Shown: piece by piece, positions 48,679-61,714 of the stretch | Layout: every line of letters starts with the position of its first letter | Position numbering within the stretch: the first letter of the stretch is position 1 | Source: Gibbula magus | Taxonomy: Eukaryota; Mollusca; Gastropoda; Trochida; Trochidae | Direction: 5' to 3' | Length of the DNA: 64,000 nucleotides | Assembly (NCBI GenBank): GCA_936450465.1 | Contig: OW388290.1 | Location: 30,059,457-30,123,456, forward strand | Notes under the pieces: model-generated | Seen by the model: the letters and a program-made list of their open reading frames with translations, nothing else | Told to the model about the DNA's origin: nothing | The model's database searches: none | Program-made: the position numbers and the translations under genes

Positions 48679-49547
48679 ATTAATGGAAATATGTTTTGCG
48701 CCTCTGGAAAACTAATATACATGTATGTCACAAAATATGCTAGTTGTGGTGAGGAGCATACTGGGCAGACGGGGGATATACATGGAGCATAAGTGGGAGT
48801 GCACACAGATTAAAACCCAAAATTATAGATGTATCTTCCTCAGCGCACACATAGATGAATGCGCAAATAATTGTAATAGCTAGTTGATATTCTGAGTGCA
48901 TGTACTCCCTTGATTGATAGAAGTATGAGTTTTATTGTATGCATAATGTATCAGTTGTTATGTCAATCGAATCCGTCGTGCCCCAGTCCTATATGTTGGA
49001 GTTGCATTAATTCATACATGTAAAAATATTTAATCGAGTGTAAGTAACAATGTTATCACATGGAATGTACTCTGTTGCATTTATTTTTCTAAGGGAAATG
49101 AAACTTGTCTTCGTCGATTTAAAAATGAGACGCCAATATGTAATCAGCAAGGCAAGTTAATGTATTTCCATTAGCACATTTGTATGTGGGCCCTGAAACT
49201 TAAAAACAATAAACTCATTGACTCATCTCCTGTCCTCAAGTAGAACTGTGTTATTTTGCGTATGATTTATTCAGCATGGCTCCTTGTGGCATCCTAATAA
49301 TATAATAATAATAATATGTCATCTTGTATAGCGCACTCCTACAGCTTATATTAAAAAAAGGTCTGGTGATGTAGTTAAAAGAATACAGGAACATTAGATA
49401 CAAGGTAGTTCTGAATAGAAAACATCAGTTGCTCTCCTTCCATACACAGTTTAAGTCCCTTATTTAAAAATCGTGTATCACTCGTAAACCCTCGGGGAAA
49501 CCTTGTTTAACTTGGAAAGTAACAATCATATAAAAGAGAAAGTTAAA
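48679..49547. other. spacer with decayed macro-repeat and a LINE 3' tail
   Basis: 49,060-49,170 matches 60,240-60,350 ('aatgagacgccaat', 'tcagcaagg-aagtt'), a segment of the decayed macro-repeat. At 49,285-49,335 an AATAATAATAATATGTC tract followed by TTGTATAGCGCACT looks like the inverted 3' end of an L2-like element. Otherwise nothing recognised. Confidence 0.5.
49285..49335 (-). mobile_element. 3' terminal stub of an L2-like LINE or SINE, inverted
   Basis: Compared with the reverse complement of the LINE 3' end at about 41,718-41,745 (AAATAGTCCATTTGTAATGC), this stretch (AATATGTCATCTTGTATAGC) shares GTC, AT-TTGTA and GCGC in register next to a simple A/T repeat. Only about 50 bp are recognisable, so it could belong to a LINE or to a SINE with a LINE-derived tail. 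Confidence 0.5.
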
Positions 49548-51329
49548 TATAGTCACAAGTGACGATAAAAGGATTCAGCGCATACATGAGACACTTCTTT
49601 TGAATGTCATTGACATTGTCGATCGTTCAAAACAAGCTGCAAGTCTGTAGTTATTTTGAAAGTTTTGCTCATGTCTCTAAGTGAAAATGGAAAAATCACA
49701 CACTCATGGACCCCTACATTATGTATCTTATGATTAAGATAAAACGGTTAATATTTTCATACTAACGTGTAACATAGAAAATGTTGTGATTGTATTTCCT
49801 CTTAAGTAGATATAATCATCTTATAGATTGCATACATAATTACTGAGTAATATTGTTTTGAATATTCAATAAAATACTAAAAAATGCTTATTTTCGGACC
49901 CCTATACGACATTTGCGATGCTTGAAGCTTAACTATCAACTCTTTGATGAAAGGGTTCAATACAAAAGTTGTTGCTCTTGAAATTGTGCATATGCACGTA
50001 TAAATCATGTGCCACTTCTTCATATAGTAAAGCACTTCTGTACGTTTGAAGTTTGTCGAAAATTACGATTTTCGGAAAATGGCAATATTCAATGGACTGT
50101 AACATGGAAACTTTTATAGATTAATGCTTGAAAAATATTCTGCTTGATATAATATCTTTCCGCTTTTAAATGATATAAAACTCATGTTTTTATCTTCATT
50201 GGTTGAAGAGAAATAATTCTCCAAAGAAAATGCACTTCAAAAAGTCGCAAACTCATCAACTTTCAAATGTTATTAAAACTGCTTAAATTATGCCCAAACT
50301 ATGAACTTTTATATGATATGTTCTGTAGTGGAGTTGTAAAGGCAACTATGTCAAACAGATTTCAAGAAATAGATTACTAATCAAAGAATAACTGACAGAG
50401 TTATGTCCCTTTAGAATCAAAGGTCGAAAATTACTTGTTTTAAAAGTTCAATATTTAAAATGGTGTTTCTCATAAACTATTGAATATAGAGCTTTGGTTT
50501 ATAGATTCATATACACAGCAATAATGTAGCTTTAAAATGAGCTATACTATGTATCTGTATGTGTTGCCGTTATTTAGGAGAATATTTTTAAAGATGCGTA
50601 CCCTCAAATTTGCGCAAATTCACCTGTTTTTCAGTTTTTTCGAAATAGCAAAAAATCTATCATTACGGCCGAAAACGGCTATATGCCTAATCGATGGGGA
50701 ATATTGTTGCCCACATTTTGGTGAAAGTTTTATGAACTTATCTTGGTAAGTTTTCGAGTTATTGAGTTTTGAAATTTACAGTTTTTTCAAAAACGTCAGA
50801 TGTCAAGTACTCATTGTGAAAAGAGTATTGCCAATTAGTGCCCGTGAGGGGATTCCCAATATATATAATGCTTCAGCTACATTATGTGCAAATAGCAGCT
50901 CTGTAAAGCTTATATCTTCAGAGAAGAAGATTGTCAAAGGTGCATGGGGTGCGAAGATTTTAAAAAGTTTTAAAAATCAAGATGGCGGCGAAACCACGTG
51001 ACATACAGATTCGTCATGATTGACTTTTTCTCTCGCATGGCTATTGCGCATCTTTTAGAAAAAGTTGCAAGTCTCTAGCTGCATTTTTCATTTTTTTCCC
51101 ATGTTAAAAATTGACTTTTAGATTCGAACCTGACCCTAAATGGCTGAACCAATTGGACCCAAAAGCTTCGCTGCATAACTACATAGTAAGGGTTATCAGC
51201 CTGTAAAGTTTGGTTGTAATAGCTGCAATCCTTCTTGTAGAAGTCGCCTACACAAAAATCTTGAAATAATAATAATAAAAAGAAACACGCCAATTACAAT
51301 AAGGATTCAGCCTTATGGCTGAATCCTTA
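49548..51329 (+). mobile_element. hairpin-ended element, apparently complete (about 1.78 kb)
   Basis: Starts with the same word as the element at 47,616 (49,548-49,583) and ends with an (AAT)n tract, AACACGCCAAT and the palindrome at 51,300-51,329 (13-bp stem TAAGGATTCAGCC, loop TTAT). 50,760-51,329 aligns with 48,100-48,678, including 'aaagattg-caaaggtgcatggg' and 'atggcggcgaaaccacgtga'. The extra interior (about 49,690-50,240) is homologous to the start of the macro-repeat (20,760-21,190). No conserved coding frame: the frames at 50,537-50,749 and 50,762-51,001 have no counterpart in the sister copy. Confidence 0.78.
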
Positions 51330-52337
51330 AATATCCTACATTTATCCAACAGTATATTATATATATTGAAACTGTATCATTGCACATTGTTTCTTTTGTC
51401 AAATGAAGTCGTCTATTAACGTAGTATCAAATCCGAAAACTATCACTATTTTACCATGTGCCACGTCCATGTCATCGTGGTTTGTGATCAGGAATCCTTT
51501 GCACTATCAAATGACAGGCTTATGGCCATAACCGGTGTATATATCAATGTTCTCATGACTTGATACACGATTTATGTTTAATAATGTGTCAAGTTGCTCC
51601 GTATACAGGTATCACATATTATAAAATGTCAATCTCATTAATTAATGAAAAAACTATATCTCTATTTCCAACGATATCTGATTTCGTTTGTAAAACTGTA
51701 TTAAATAAAACTTTCTATTTGATTCATACAAACGGTACGGCAAGTGTTTGAGCCAAATATGATTTATTTAGAACATCAGTTCGGAATATAAGTTTAATCA
51801 AGAACTTTAATTTGATATAGATCAAGTCACAATATGCTCTATAGTAAAAGTCTGTATTGTGTTAAATTTTCTCAGATAACGCTAACCATTTATCTGAAAA
51901 GTAATTTAGGATACTATGTTACACGTCAACAATTCCATTAATATAAGATATACGTTTCTCTAGCGTGTTAAGAACCTGAATTTAAGCTACAGATAAGTAT
52001 ACACAGAGACAGGTAGTGGAAATAGAAACAGTGATTTCTGATTAGATATAGTTCTGAGACAGACTCTGTTTAGATACAATTCATTGAATGAGTAGAGAGC
52101 TTACAGGTTCATATAAGCCATGGGTTGTACTTATCAAACCCAAGGGCCTTAATGAAATGTATACATTATTCCCTGCTGTTTTATCGTTTGCATAGTTTCG
52201 AAATATCAATATATCATTAAACGCATGTAGAATTGTAATGTCTTTAAATGTGGACCAATCTACAAAAGAGAGAGAGAAAGTTAAAAAGAACACAGAGGGC
52301 CTCAATGTTTACTGGTTATATGTATATATATGTATAT
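51330..52337. other. AT-rich spacer
   Basis: No recognisable gene or repeat. The frame at 51,560-51,751 is unremarkable. Confidence 0.4.
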
Positions 52338-52338
52338 G

Positions 52339-52414
<76 letters not shown>

Positions 52415-52432
52415 GGTGTGTGTGTGTGTGTG
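52338..52432. repeat. compound (TA)n-(TG)n microsatellite
   Basis: About 20 TA dinucleotides (52,344-52,383) run into about 25 TG dinucleotides with one interruption. The open frames of 70-79 codons across it on both strands are dipeptide repeats and not genes. Confidence 0.95.
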
Positions 52433-55400
52433 TACTTATGTAGCTGTTGGGAAAGAGGCTTGATATGTAAAAACTGACAATAATGTATTGTGTATAAGGG
52501 AAATCGAGTAACATTTGAATATAGTGTTACTTATTGTCTTCACCTTTTCAGTATCATGGCTTTATGTCAACAAAAGGTTTATTTAGAACATAGAGGAGAC
52601 AGATTACACACTCATAAACATTTCCCTCAGGAAAAACTCACATTAATAAGATCATTTAAAATAACCTGTTCTCAAGGGCATATTCCGTTGTTATACATTT
52701 ATCTTAAAGCTGTCCATTTTCGTCAATGCTATGGTGTCACTGGCATCTATTTTCTATAGAATATTTAAAAATTACATCGGTATGTCTTTCCATTGATCAT
52801 TAAGATCCAGCACGTTGTAGGCAGGAATCCCTGACATTTACCGCATCCCCCTGTCGTCTAAAGGCAGCGTATGCTGACAAGTCACGTGCAGAAAGCCGTG
52901 ACCCCTGACCTCTTATAAAACAAGACAATTACAGATGTCCAACGAGTGATCTGTCGATGTAAAATGCAACAGAAGAATTCTACACTAATCATCCACTCCA
53001 CTGATATGTCATACTTGTAATAAAGTTCGTTAGTCCTCTTACACGAGTCCAAGAAAAAATTCAGTCTATGGGAGAGAAAACTTCCGGTGAAAATTGTCAC
53101 ATGTGAAGAAGTTTGAGAGACAACGGTTTCCAAACAATGATAAATAAAGTAAATATGATGCAGTGACACTTCATAATTGTGTTTATTCACTGTACACAAT
53201 AACCAACGTTAGTCAGTCTGATTCATAATAATATCGTTGTAATGTTTTATCAAGGCAAAATGGAGCTGTCAAATCGTGAGCTTCTTTCATCTTGCTGCAT
53301 TTAGAAACCGTTAGGCCTAGACTGAACAAACAATGTGTTCACAACAACATCATCTAAAAACAATTTGATCATGATCACGGATTTCAAGGTTAAAAAAAAC
53401 AACTGACATTTATATATCTTGTTGTGGCTAAAACTTGCATTACAATTAGGCCTACAGATCATCTTGAAAAATCTACTTACAAATTGCCGATAAACAGCAT
53501 GATGCCATTACGTACTTTCATGCACTGATGGCGGATTTCGAACACAGTTTCGATGTTCAAGTTCAGTATCCGATTTATGGCACTTGATCGGAATATCCTA
53601 ATACACACATGCTGCATTAACATTTTCGTAGTGGTGAAAAAACAATTGGCTTATTTAAAAAGATGTTAGTTCTTGAGTAATGACACTTGGACCCAAAGAC
53701 AACCGTTAGTAGGTCCCGCGCGATTGTAAACAAGTTACTGTCAATGCTATTCCGGAAAAAGGAATGTTTATGATAGCAACACTCTGTCGGTCATGCTTGG
53801 TCTACTGTTTTATATAAACATATTTATTTTCTATTTTAAAAACTATCATTCAGGACAAATGTTTGTACTGTTTGTTTTCTTGTTTTTAAATACTGAAGGC
53901 AAGTAGCATGTCGATTATCGTTAGACTAGGCGATTGGAATCTCCAGTACGATTTCAAATGAAATTTTGGAATATACGGGCGTAACGTGTTTGATGAAAAT
54001 TCATGAAATATAATGTATTTGGATCGAGTTTGTTTTTGTGAAAGGCAAAACAGTTATGACATGAAAAGGAAGTTTCGTCTGTTAATAAAAACAATCAACT
54101 AGCTAAGTTACTTACGACAGACAAGTGTCACTATCCAATATCTCCAAGTGAACTCTCGCGAAACGTCACTCTGACATGTGAACATGTATTCAGTAAGAAA
54201 GAATGCGTTGGCACATCATGAATTCATGCCAAATAATTCATTCGTTTTGAAAATAAAATACCTTGAACTCAACTCGTAACTGTTTTGAAAATAAATAAAT
54301 TTGAAATGACATTCCATTGACCTTGCCAGGACACACGTGGTTTTGATTGACATAGTGGGCGTGGACAATTGAGTGACAAGATGGGCGTGGTTATCGTAGC
54401 TTTGCGCAGCTTGAGATATCGATGTCGTCATTGATCGATTTACCAAAAAATGTCCTCACTTTTAATTGAAATTTAAAACTTTGACAAATATTATATACGT
54501 TTTTAAAACTTACTTGACAAGCAGTAGTGTTTGATGTGTCGATAGCGTGTAGACATACAATCGTAAAGTACAGTGTCGTGCCGGTGACGTTATTTTCATA
54601 GACGTGCACGTTAATTTAATCTGGGATAAATATTTTTCATAGATACGATTTGTGTCCGATTCTATTCACATTTATCAGGTTTTTGGGGAATGGACTTGGC
54701 TTCAACCTCATAATTTAATGTTCCGTTTACTATTATGGGAATGGCAGAACTTTGATCAACATGTATACGTAGTTGTGAAAACATTTAACATGACGGTCTA
54801 TGGGAAACGTTTTTATCTAACGTACACATGTAGGGAAATTGGATGACATTAGTTAATTAACGTCTGAAAATTTAATTTAAATTATTTTCTTCCAGGTTAG
54901 ATGATTTCAAATCAAGTTGAAAAGTTAAACATTGATTTAAACTGAACTTATTTCATGAAAATCATTTATCCCAGCGTAAATTAACATGCAAGTCTATGGG
55001 AATACGACACCGTACGAATATAACTGCCACGTAGGCCTACTGTAGTCCGACACGAGTAAATTCAAGAGATTAACAGATGAACGATAACACAAGTAGACCT
55101 AATTACATGAGAAATGTGAATTTGTATTTATAAATGTTGGGAGGCAAATTACTTGAAAAATAGTAAACATCAGTTTAGTTCACTCTTGCACTTGTCTGTT
55201 GCAGGTACCGTTATCAACCGCCTCTTGTATGTGAGAGTTTTTGTGAATGATTTGTGACATACCAACTTCAATCCATCAACATTCTCATACTTAATTTCGA
55301 CTGGCATTTTGATTTGCTCCACATTGAAATAAAGGATGAACTGTTACCAAATCTTGAGTTGTTGTCCAAAATATAACTAATCTGCGGTTGTCCAGTCCAG

Positions 55401-55904
55401 TCCGGCGGCCTTCGAGAGATTCCGTACTCCAGTGAACGAGATGAAATGACACCCGACCTACAAGAGTTCTACTTTGTGTGCAGGTACTCACTTGACAGTG
55501 TAGAATTAAGGAAATTGATGGGATATCTTTCTTCAACACTTGTCAGCTAAATCATATTTTCCCCCCATTAGGTATTGTCTTTTTCGCCTCAACACTTTGA
55601 TAGAATTGCTCAAATATTCGTTAGACTTACTATTTGCGTCATATATATTATGATATAGATTTGCTTTTGACATTTGTTTAAATATTAACACGTGTTCATA
55701 TCTAAATTGACAAGTGTTCATTGTCATATTAATTGACAGTGCTTGTAGTAAATTTAGTATTGTTTATGTTTTAAACTATAATTTAGTTGTGCTCCTGATA
55801 TCCAAACCCGCATGACCCATTACATGTGTGACAAACGGTACACGACATTCATTTTTAAAACTTTTTTCAAAGCGATCGCTTACACTCGTAAACAAACATA
55901 TATA
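52433..55904. other. non-repetitive spacer, possible gene-proximal sequence
   Basis: No macro-repeat homology was noticed, and local GC content rises near 53,500-54,450. Candidate frames (minus 53,199-52,882, 105 codons; plus 54,652-54,846, 64 codons; minus 55,539-55,291, 82 codons) show no domain I recognise. Words such as ATTCCGGAAAAAGGAAT (about 53,751), CTCGCGAAACGTCAC (about 54,156) and two GGGCGTGG boxes (about 54,358 and 54,383) could be promoter-like, but no linked exon could be identified. Confidence 0.35.
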
Positions 55905-57443
55905 CACTACCGGGCTGAAGAAACGCCTACCAGATATTTTGTAATATTCCGTAAATACTTTAAGCAACATGATAACCCTATTATAGCATAATGAAGTTAC
56001 ATCATTTATCTGCAATATTCCTGACTTCCAAGAGTTGAGATGTCGTTTCAGCGCAATGGTGAGAACTTAAATTAGACACGGTAGACTGTCCAGTTTTCGA
56101 TCAGTGTTTAATCCAAGAAATGACATGTTAAACAATTTTACAGCAATATGACTGTTCAATATTTGGTGTGACCACCACGGGCAGCAATACATGCACGCAC
56201 TCGTCGACGCATTGACATGGTTAGACGTCTGATGCTAACAGGAGGGATGCGTCTCCATTCTTCTTGGAGGGCTTGAATAAGTTCATTTCTGTTCATAGGG
56301 GGCGCTGGTCGTTTTCGAATTTTCCTATCCAAATGATCCCAGAGGTGCTTAATGGGATTAAGGTCAGGTGACAGTGCTGGCCATGGTATGGGATTAACAT
56401 TTTGCCCTTGCAAGAAGTTGGTCGTCTGACGGGCAGTGTGGATCGGTGCATTGTCCTGTTGCAACAGCGTCCTGGGATTCTGTTGGAAGAATGGAATGAC
56501 AATGGGCTGTAAAATTTGTTGAATGTATCCCTGGGCATTCAAGTTACCATTTACAATAACTAGATCTGTCTTCCTGCCTCCGCAGATACCTCCAACTCCA
56601 CTCCACCACCTCCAAATGCTCTCACCTCCTGGACAGTTTCGGGCATCACACGTTCCCCTAAACGACGCACAACACGTATCCTCCTGTCAGATTTGAATAA
56701 TGTGAACTTGCTTTCGTCTGTGAACAACACACGAGCCCAGTTCCTATTCTGCCATCTCATCACAGTGCGTGACAACGCCAGTCGGTTACGTCGGTGGCGC
56801 GGGGTCAAGGTTACGCCGCGGAATGGTTTGACGTCCGAAGACCATATCGTTTGAGGCGTCGTGATAATGTGCGTCTGCTGACAGCGTGATGGAGTGATGT
56901 CGCTGCAGATTCAGTCACTGTGAGAAACCGATTTCGAAGATGGATCAACCGGACGTAGCGGTCTTCGTTGGCCGTAGTAACGGGTGGACGTCCACTTCTT
57001 GGCCTGTCTGCTGTCCCCCCTGTGTCACGAAGTCGTCTCACTAGTCTCGTTATCGTAGATTTGTGACAACGGAAGGCTCTCGCAACTTCATCTTGAGTCG
57101 CACCTTGCTGTATCACCCCAATAGCTCTTTCTCTCTCTACCTCCGTTAATCTTGGCATTATTCTTGTTAGATTTGCAATCAGAATGACCGAATATGAAAG
57201 CACACTGTCTTCTTAAACCAAAATACTGCACGTGCAAAGTGCTTTTCATGTTCAGCACGTTCTTTTCCTTAAAATCAATTTTCTTGAAAATCACTGACCC
57301 GAATCACGATTTCTTTGCAATTTAAAGTAAAAAGAACATTCATAAATGTTACAGTAAAGCGAAAAATTCCATCATAAATTATTTCTTATACAAATTTTTT
57401 TTATCTTGAGACAACTCGTAGGCGTTTCTTCTGCCCGGTAGTG
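55905..57443 (-). mobile_element. Tc1/mariner element with intact terminal inverted repeats
   Basis: Inverted repeats CACTACCGGGC-GAAGAAACGCCTAC (26 bp, one mismatch) lie at both ends, flanked by TA (55,903-55,904 and 57,444-57,445). Total length 1,539 bp is normal for Tc1-like elements. A single transposase region lies on the minus strand. Ends look intact, so the element could be mobilised in trans only if a related active transposase existed; its own transposase is broken. Confidence 0.95.
56156..57158 (-). pseudogene. Tc1-like transposase, frame-shifted and catalytically dead
   Basis: Starts MPRLTEVERERAIGVIQQGA at 57,158. The N-terminal helix-turn-helix (ATQDEVARAFRCHKSTITRL) is followed by a basic RPRSGRPP linker. 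A frameshift near 56,835 and another near 56,600 break the reading frame into three segments. The DDE domain follows: first Asp in VLFTDESKF, second in LLQQDNAPIHTA, then SPDLNPIKHLWD. Spacing after the second Asp is 34 residues, as in DD34E Tc1 transposases, but the third acidic residue is Lys (AAG; GAG is expected, a single transition). The C-terminus MRRRVRACIAARGGHTKY is typical. Expected family length is about 340 residues; the reassembled span fits. Confidence 0.93.
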
Positions 57444-59749
57444 TAGCTTAACAAACTTATGTCTGATTGTGATTATGTTCCGTTAGTACACATATATGTC
57501 TATATTAGATGTATAGATTACCAACCAATACCTTATGGGGGACACTCTGATCAGGAGAAACGTTCTATTTTCTGATTAGCTGAGAATGGAATTCGTTTGT
57601 CGACAATTATATACTCCATTTGGAAATTAATATAATTAGATGCTTTTGATTTATAGTTCTTCTTTTATTCTTTATTTATTAATTATATATAGTAACATGC
57701 ATTACGTTTATAATAATGTCAGATAAATATAACTATGCGCACAATGTACAATGTAGCCTTAGTATTGTTTCTTTTATGATATCTGAATTTAAAATCTTAA
57801 AATTATAAATATTCTTTAGTATCAATATTAATAATCCAAATCAAAAATGATTTCGAATTTATATACTTCTTGAAATCGTGTTATCCCACATTCTCTCTTG
57901 TCAATCGCTCATACTGCCATGACGTTTTCGAGCACCTGCTTACATGTAGATCTGCACATCTGCCCATCTGCCCACTTCTGTCGTCTGCCGCTTGTGTTTT
58001 GAATTTTGAATTGAGGTATTCGTCCCGTAATTACATGTGAATCAATAGCGAATACAATTTAATAATTGGAGGTAGGGAATAATGTATTCAGCTTCTGACA
58101 CTTCTGGACTTGTCTGGTGATTTTATTTTTCTTGAAGCTTCTAAAGGGAAGTAATAATAAACTGACGTCCGTTGCTACGTCATTTCCGGAATGAAAGTTT
58201 TTCGTCTGCAATACATTTTGATTTCATTTTTACAGTAAAGGTCATATATTATTGCCAAAAGACCTTACAAATGTGTTACATATAATTTATTTATTAATAC
58301 ACAATTTATTCGATGACGAATTAGACGTTTCTGAGCTTGTGTTACAGTGTAGAAAATGTAATTGGGTCATCGTTTTCTCTGTTGAACGGCCTCAGGTTAT
58401 TGTTTGCATCGAATTTGTATCCGTTGTTTGCACAGTGCTGTTAGTGAAATGCTTACGTTTATCACATTAAAAATCACATGGTATAAAAATATGAATCTCT
58501 TTGTATCCACGTGATAATTTTGGTAGCTATTGAAACAATAATTCTTAAGATATTGCTTGTATTCGTTCTAATTACCGAAGTCCGCCATATTGATTTGAAA
58601 CAGACGATTTCCGAGACATCAGCTGCATGGGCAATAGCTTGCTATTCGAAAAGTGTAATTTCTACATTGCTGAAACTTTATTGATACCACTTTTAGTTAT
58701 TGTTGATATTTATTCTTAAGTATTGATTCTTTGTGTTCTGTAGTGAGTGAGAAAATCGCAGTCAAAGCGATGCGGGCAAAGTTGATGAATGTATCAAACA
58801 ATAATAACGTCTTCGTTTTATGTTGACTTCTAACGATGTTAGATAATTTATCGCCGTGGTAACTCGATAATCGGATAACAGTAAAAATCCTTGTGAATAT
58901 TCAGTTACAACCCTGAATTCGTAAAATGTGAATTTATCTGGAATATTTTAGTTTTATATTTCAAATGATCGATCCTGGATAAATCGTCCAGACTACAAAA
59001 AAAATAGATTTCATGAAAAAAGTACTACTCTGCTCTTTTAAGGATTATTTCTTCTTTATTGTATGTGGTATGACAATACAAAATATATGATCACATAGCC
59101 TAGTGATTTCCCCATCAGTGTGTGAAAATTTGCTAAGAATAATTGTTTACTTTTTGATAAATTTCAATTTTCGTAACGGTGTTGATTTTACGGCGCTTCA
59201 GCTGAAATTAATCCAGATGACTGTGGGTGTTAGCTTAAAACAAACCAGCAGGCTAAAGATTAAGCTGTCAGTACTAAATTATCAGGGCAACTGCAAAGCA
59301 GTTATTGGTTTTTAGTACTATACACTAAACTCTTAAGGTTAACACGTATACATTTACATCAAACCGTGAATAACCATACGAGAATATGCAAACTTGTTTT
59401 TATATCATACCATGAAGTAATAGGGGGTAAGAGAATAAATATTGTCGGTCAGTTTATCGGTTCTTTTGTTGATCAATCAATTTGAACTGATCGCAGATAT
59501 CGTAATCAAATAAGGCATCATAATCAAATAATAAAATAATGAAATGGTGCCTGTTGACATAAAGCGTGTTTTAATTTTTTTTTATTTTCCTGTAATTGAT
59601 GATATATGTTGAGGCGCAAATCGTTGCTATATTACTTGACAACACTTACTAGATGCAATCCTAGCTACCTGCTAATACTGCTTTTACCTTTCGTGATGAT
59701 TTCGGACTGAAAGTTGTAAAGGGGTGTTTCCAAGCTTGAAATACGAGGA
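57444..59749. other. spacer with a promoter-like cluster
   Basis: No repeat of the macro-unit family noticed. At 58,162-58,198 there is a cluster of CRE-like and ETS-like words (separate entry). Downstream frames (58,252-58,470, 72 codons; 59,103-59,315, 70 codons) start at non-ATG codons and have no recognisable domain. Confidence 0.35.
58162..58198 (+). promoter_or_regulatory. candidate promoter cluster (CRE-like and ETS-like sites)
   Basis: Within 35 bp: TGACGTCC (58,162), CTACGTCAT (58,175) and TTTCCGGAA (58,183). In animals, combined CRE and ETS/GABP sites are typical of TATA-less housekeeping promoters. It is preceded by a CT/CTG-rich segment (57,960-58,000). No first exon or splice structure could be shown, so this is a weak candidate. 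Confidence 0.3.
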
Positions 59750-60860
59750 CGCTCAAAAAATGAAACTCAATAGTACAAGCTCTTCATGTTTGTCCATTAT
59801 TTCAGACCCGTCAGACGACATCACTTCAATTCGCATTTCACACATGGTTTAGATAGCAACATGGCATATTATAATGGCAGTAAAGAACGATATTCTGTTA
59901 GTTTGCCACTCTTCCCAACCTTGTATTCGTGTTGTCTGAAAATCAAAGATGTGTATTTGTCTACCTATACAAGACATAGTCTCTCATTACTTCAAAGAAG
60001 AATTATTATTGCTGTGACCATTTAACTAACATAACCAATTTATTGTTGCTTTTCTCATCTTTGTTTTATGTTTAACAATCACAATGTTAAGTAGTTCTAA
60101 GGTCATGGTGACTTTGACACATAATTTACAGGATATCGATCACATTATTTTATGAATTGTTATTTTATTTCAAAAGATAATTTTCTTACCGAAACAAATT
60201 TATGTTATAAATCCTATATGGGTAAATGGTTCTATCAAATGACTGTAATCTGTTGCATGTTATGTTTCTAAGGGAAGTGAAAGTAGTCTTTTGTCGATTT
60301 AGAAATGAGACGCCAATTTGTCATCAGCAAGGGAAGTTTATTTATTTCCATCAGCTGAGCAACTTGTCTTAATGTATTTCAATAAGTTGGGATATTTTAT
60401 AGCCAGATGCAATTAAAATGAATTCTCCAAATATATCATGAAAAATCAGAGTTACGTTGAAATGGCAAAACCACTGATGATAGACTCAGATTAATCGTAT
60501 TATCACCTGTCAGATATAAAACCACTGAAGTCTCATTTACTGATTAAATAGTGATGTAGATGGCTATAAATCAGATTCTGAATTAAGCCCTCTTGCCATC
60601 AGAGACATTACTTCTGTATAATTCCCCAAGTCTTTTTCTGCAATAGCTTATCTTATATGTTCCAGGAAATGATTTTAAAGGTATTCCAAAAGACATAACT
60701 ATTTCAACAAGTCTTCTTATGCTAGCTGTTGATGTTTTCAGATACGAAAATAAAAGAAAGATTTCGATATAAACCATTCCCCTTTTTCTCTATCAATGCT
60801 ATGAACGAATTGTTACATTATTTAATTCCATTAGGTATTTGTCTTATTTGGGAAAGGGGT
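59750..60860 (+). repeat. macro-repeat unit F, strongly diverged
   Basis: 59,950-60,030 matches 28,140-28,210 ('catagtctctcattact' word); 60,240-60,350 matches 49,060-49,170; 60,655-60,790 matches 28,735-28,850 ('tgttcca-gaaat-attttaaag'). Also 59,790-59,870 matches 46,520-46,590 of unit E. The frame at 59,786-60,025 is a shadow. Confidence 0.6.
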
Positions 60861-61714
60861 GTGTCATGACTGTGGTGGAGTCCATCTCACGAAGGGGCGA
60901 GAGTTCCTTCCCTTCCGACCGGTTGCAAATGGTGACCCACATATCACACGGAGGGCTAAACTGAATGTTAAACAGCTTTTTCTAAAATCCCCTTTACACA
61001 AGTCAAATTGTGGAACAGTGAAGATTGACGTTCGGTAAATGAATATGTAATAGTATTTATGTGTTTGCCCGGTAGATTTCAACTCCCGGTGAACATGTTT
61101 GGCACTGCTTGATCATAATAATTTGGCCGACTATGCATTGCGCAATGTTTGTTTGACATTTCTCAAATTAATGTAGATCTTATTGAAATGAAGCATATTT
61201 ACATGAAGCTGTTACGCTTTTACAACTGTTAAAGCAACTTTCGAAATGTGACGTCAATTTCAAAAGAAGTTCCGTCACCTCTGTAATTTGCATCTTTATC
61301 CGTGTATATGACTCCGAGAACATTATCCATTGTATGATAAATCTCTACTTCAGTTGTATGTATCGCTCGTGGATTGAAATATCTTGTATCTTGTATGGTT
61401 TTATTTCTTTTACCCGTTGTGTATGAAAATCTTAAATGCTAAAAGCTAAAACGTAATTTTACGATAGCCGTTCATGTTGTTTATATCGACGGGAGTATTG
61501 TTATTAATGCCAATAACTCTTTAAATCGTTCGGTGACCCCGTAATTTTCTTACATTTTTGTATAAAATGCATTATAAACTTGCTTTTTTGAAAAAAATAA
61601 ACGAATTCTAAAATATTTTATTTCATCGTCCCATATCTTCTTAAACAATCTTCAGATTGTTCGACCCTAACAATCTGAGAATGCTCATAATCTAGGATTA
61701 TGGGTATGAGGGTA
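60861..61714. other. spacer, nothing recognised
   Basis: A GC-richer patch at 60,870-60,960 with CGAAGGGGCGAG and ACCGGTTGC words has no identified origin; the minus frame at 61,082-60,864 covers it but shows no domain. A palindromic 'caatctgag/cttcagattg' pair near 61,650-61,680 leads into the minisatellite. Confidence 0.35.

Noticed and set aside
52238..52514. Overlapping frames of dipeptide repeats on both strands
   Set aside because: Pure translation of the (TA)n/(TG)n microsatellite.
52882..53199. 105-codon minus-strand frame
   Set aside because: Non-repetitive but no domain, signal or splice context recognised; length is within chance range for this window.
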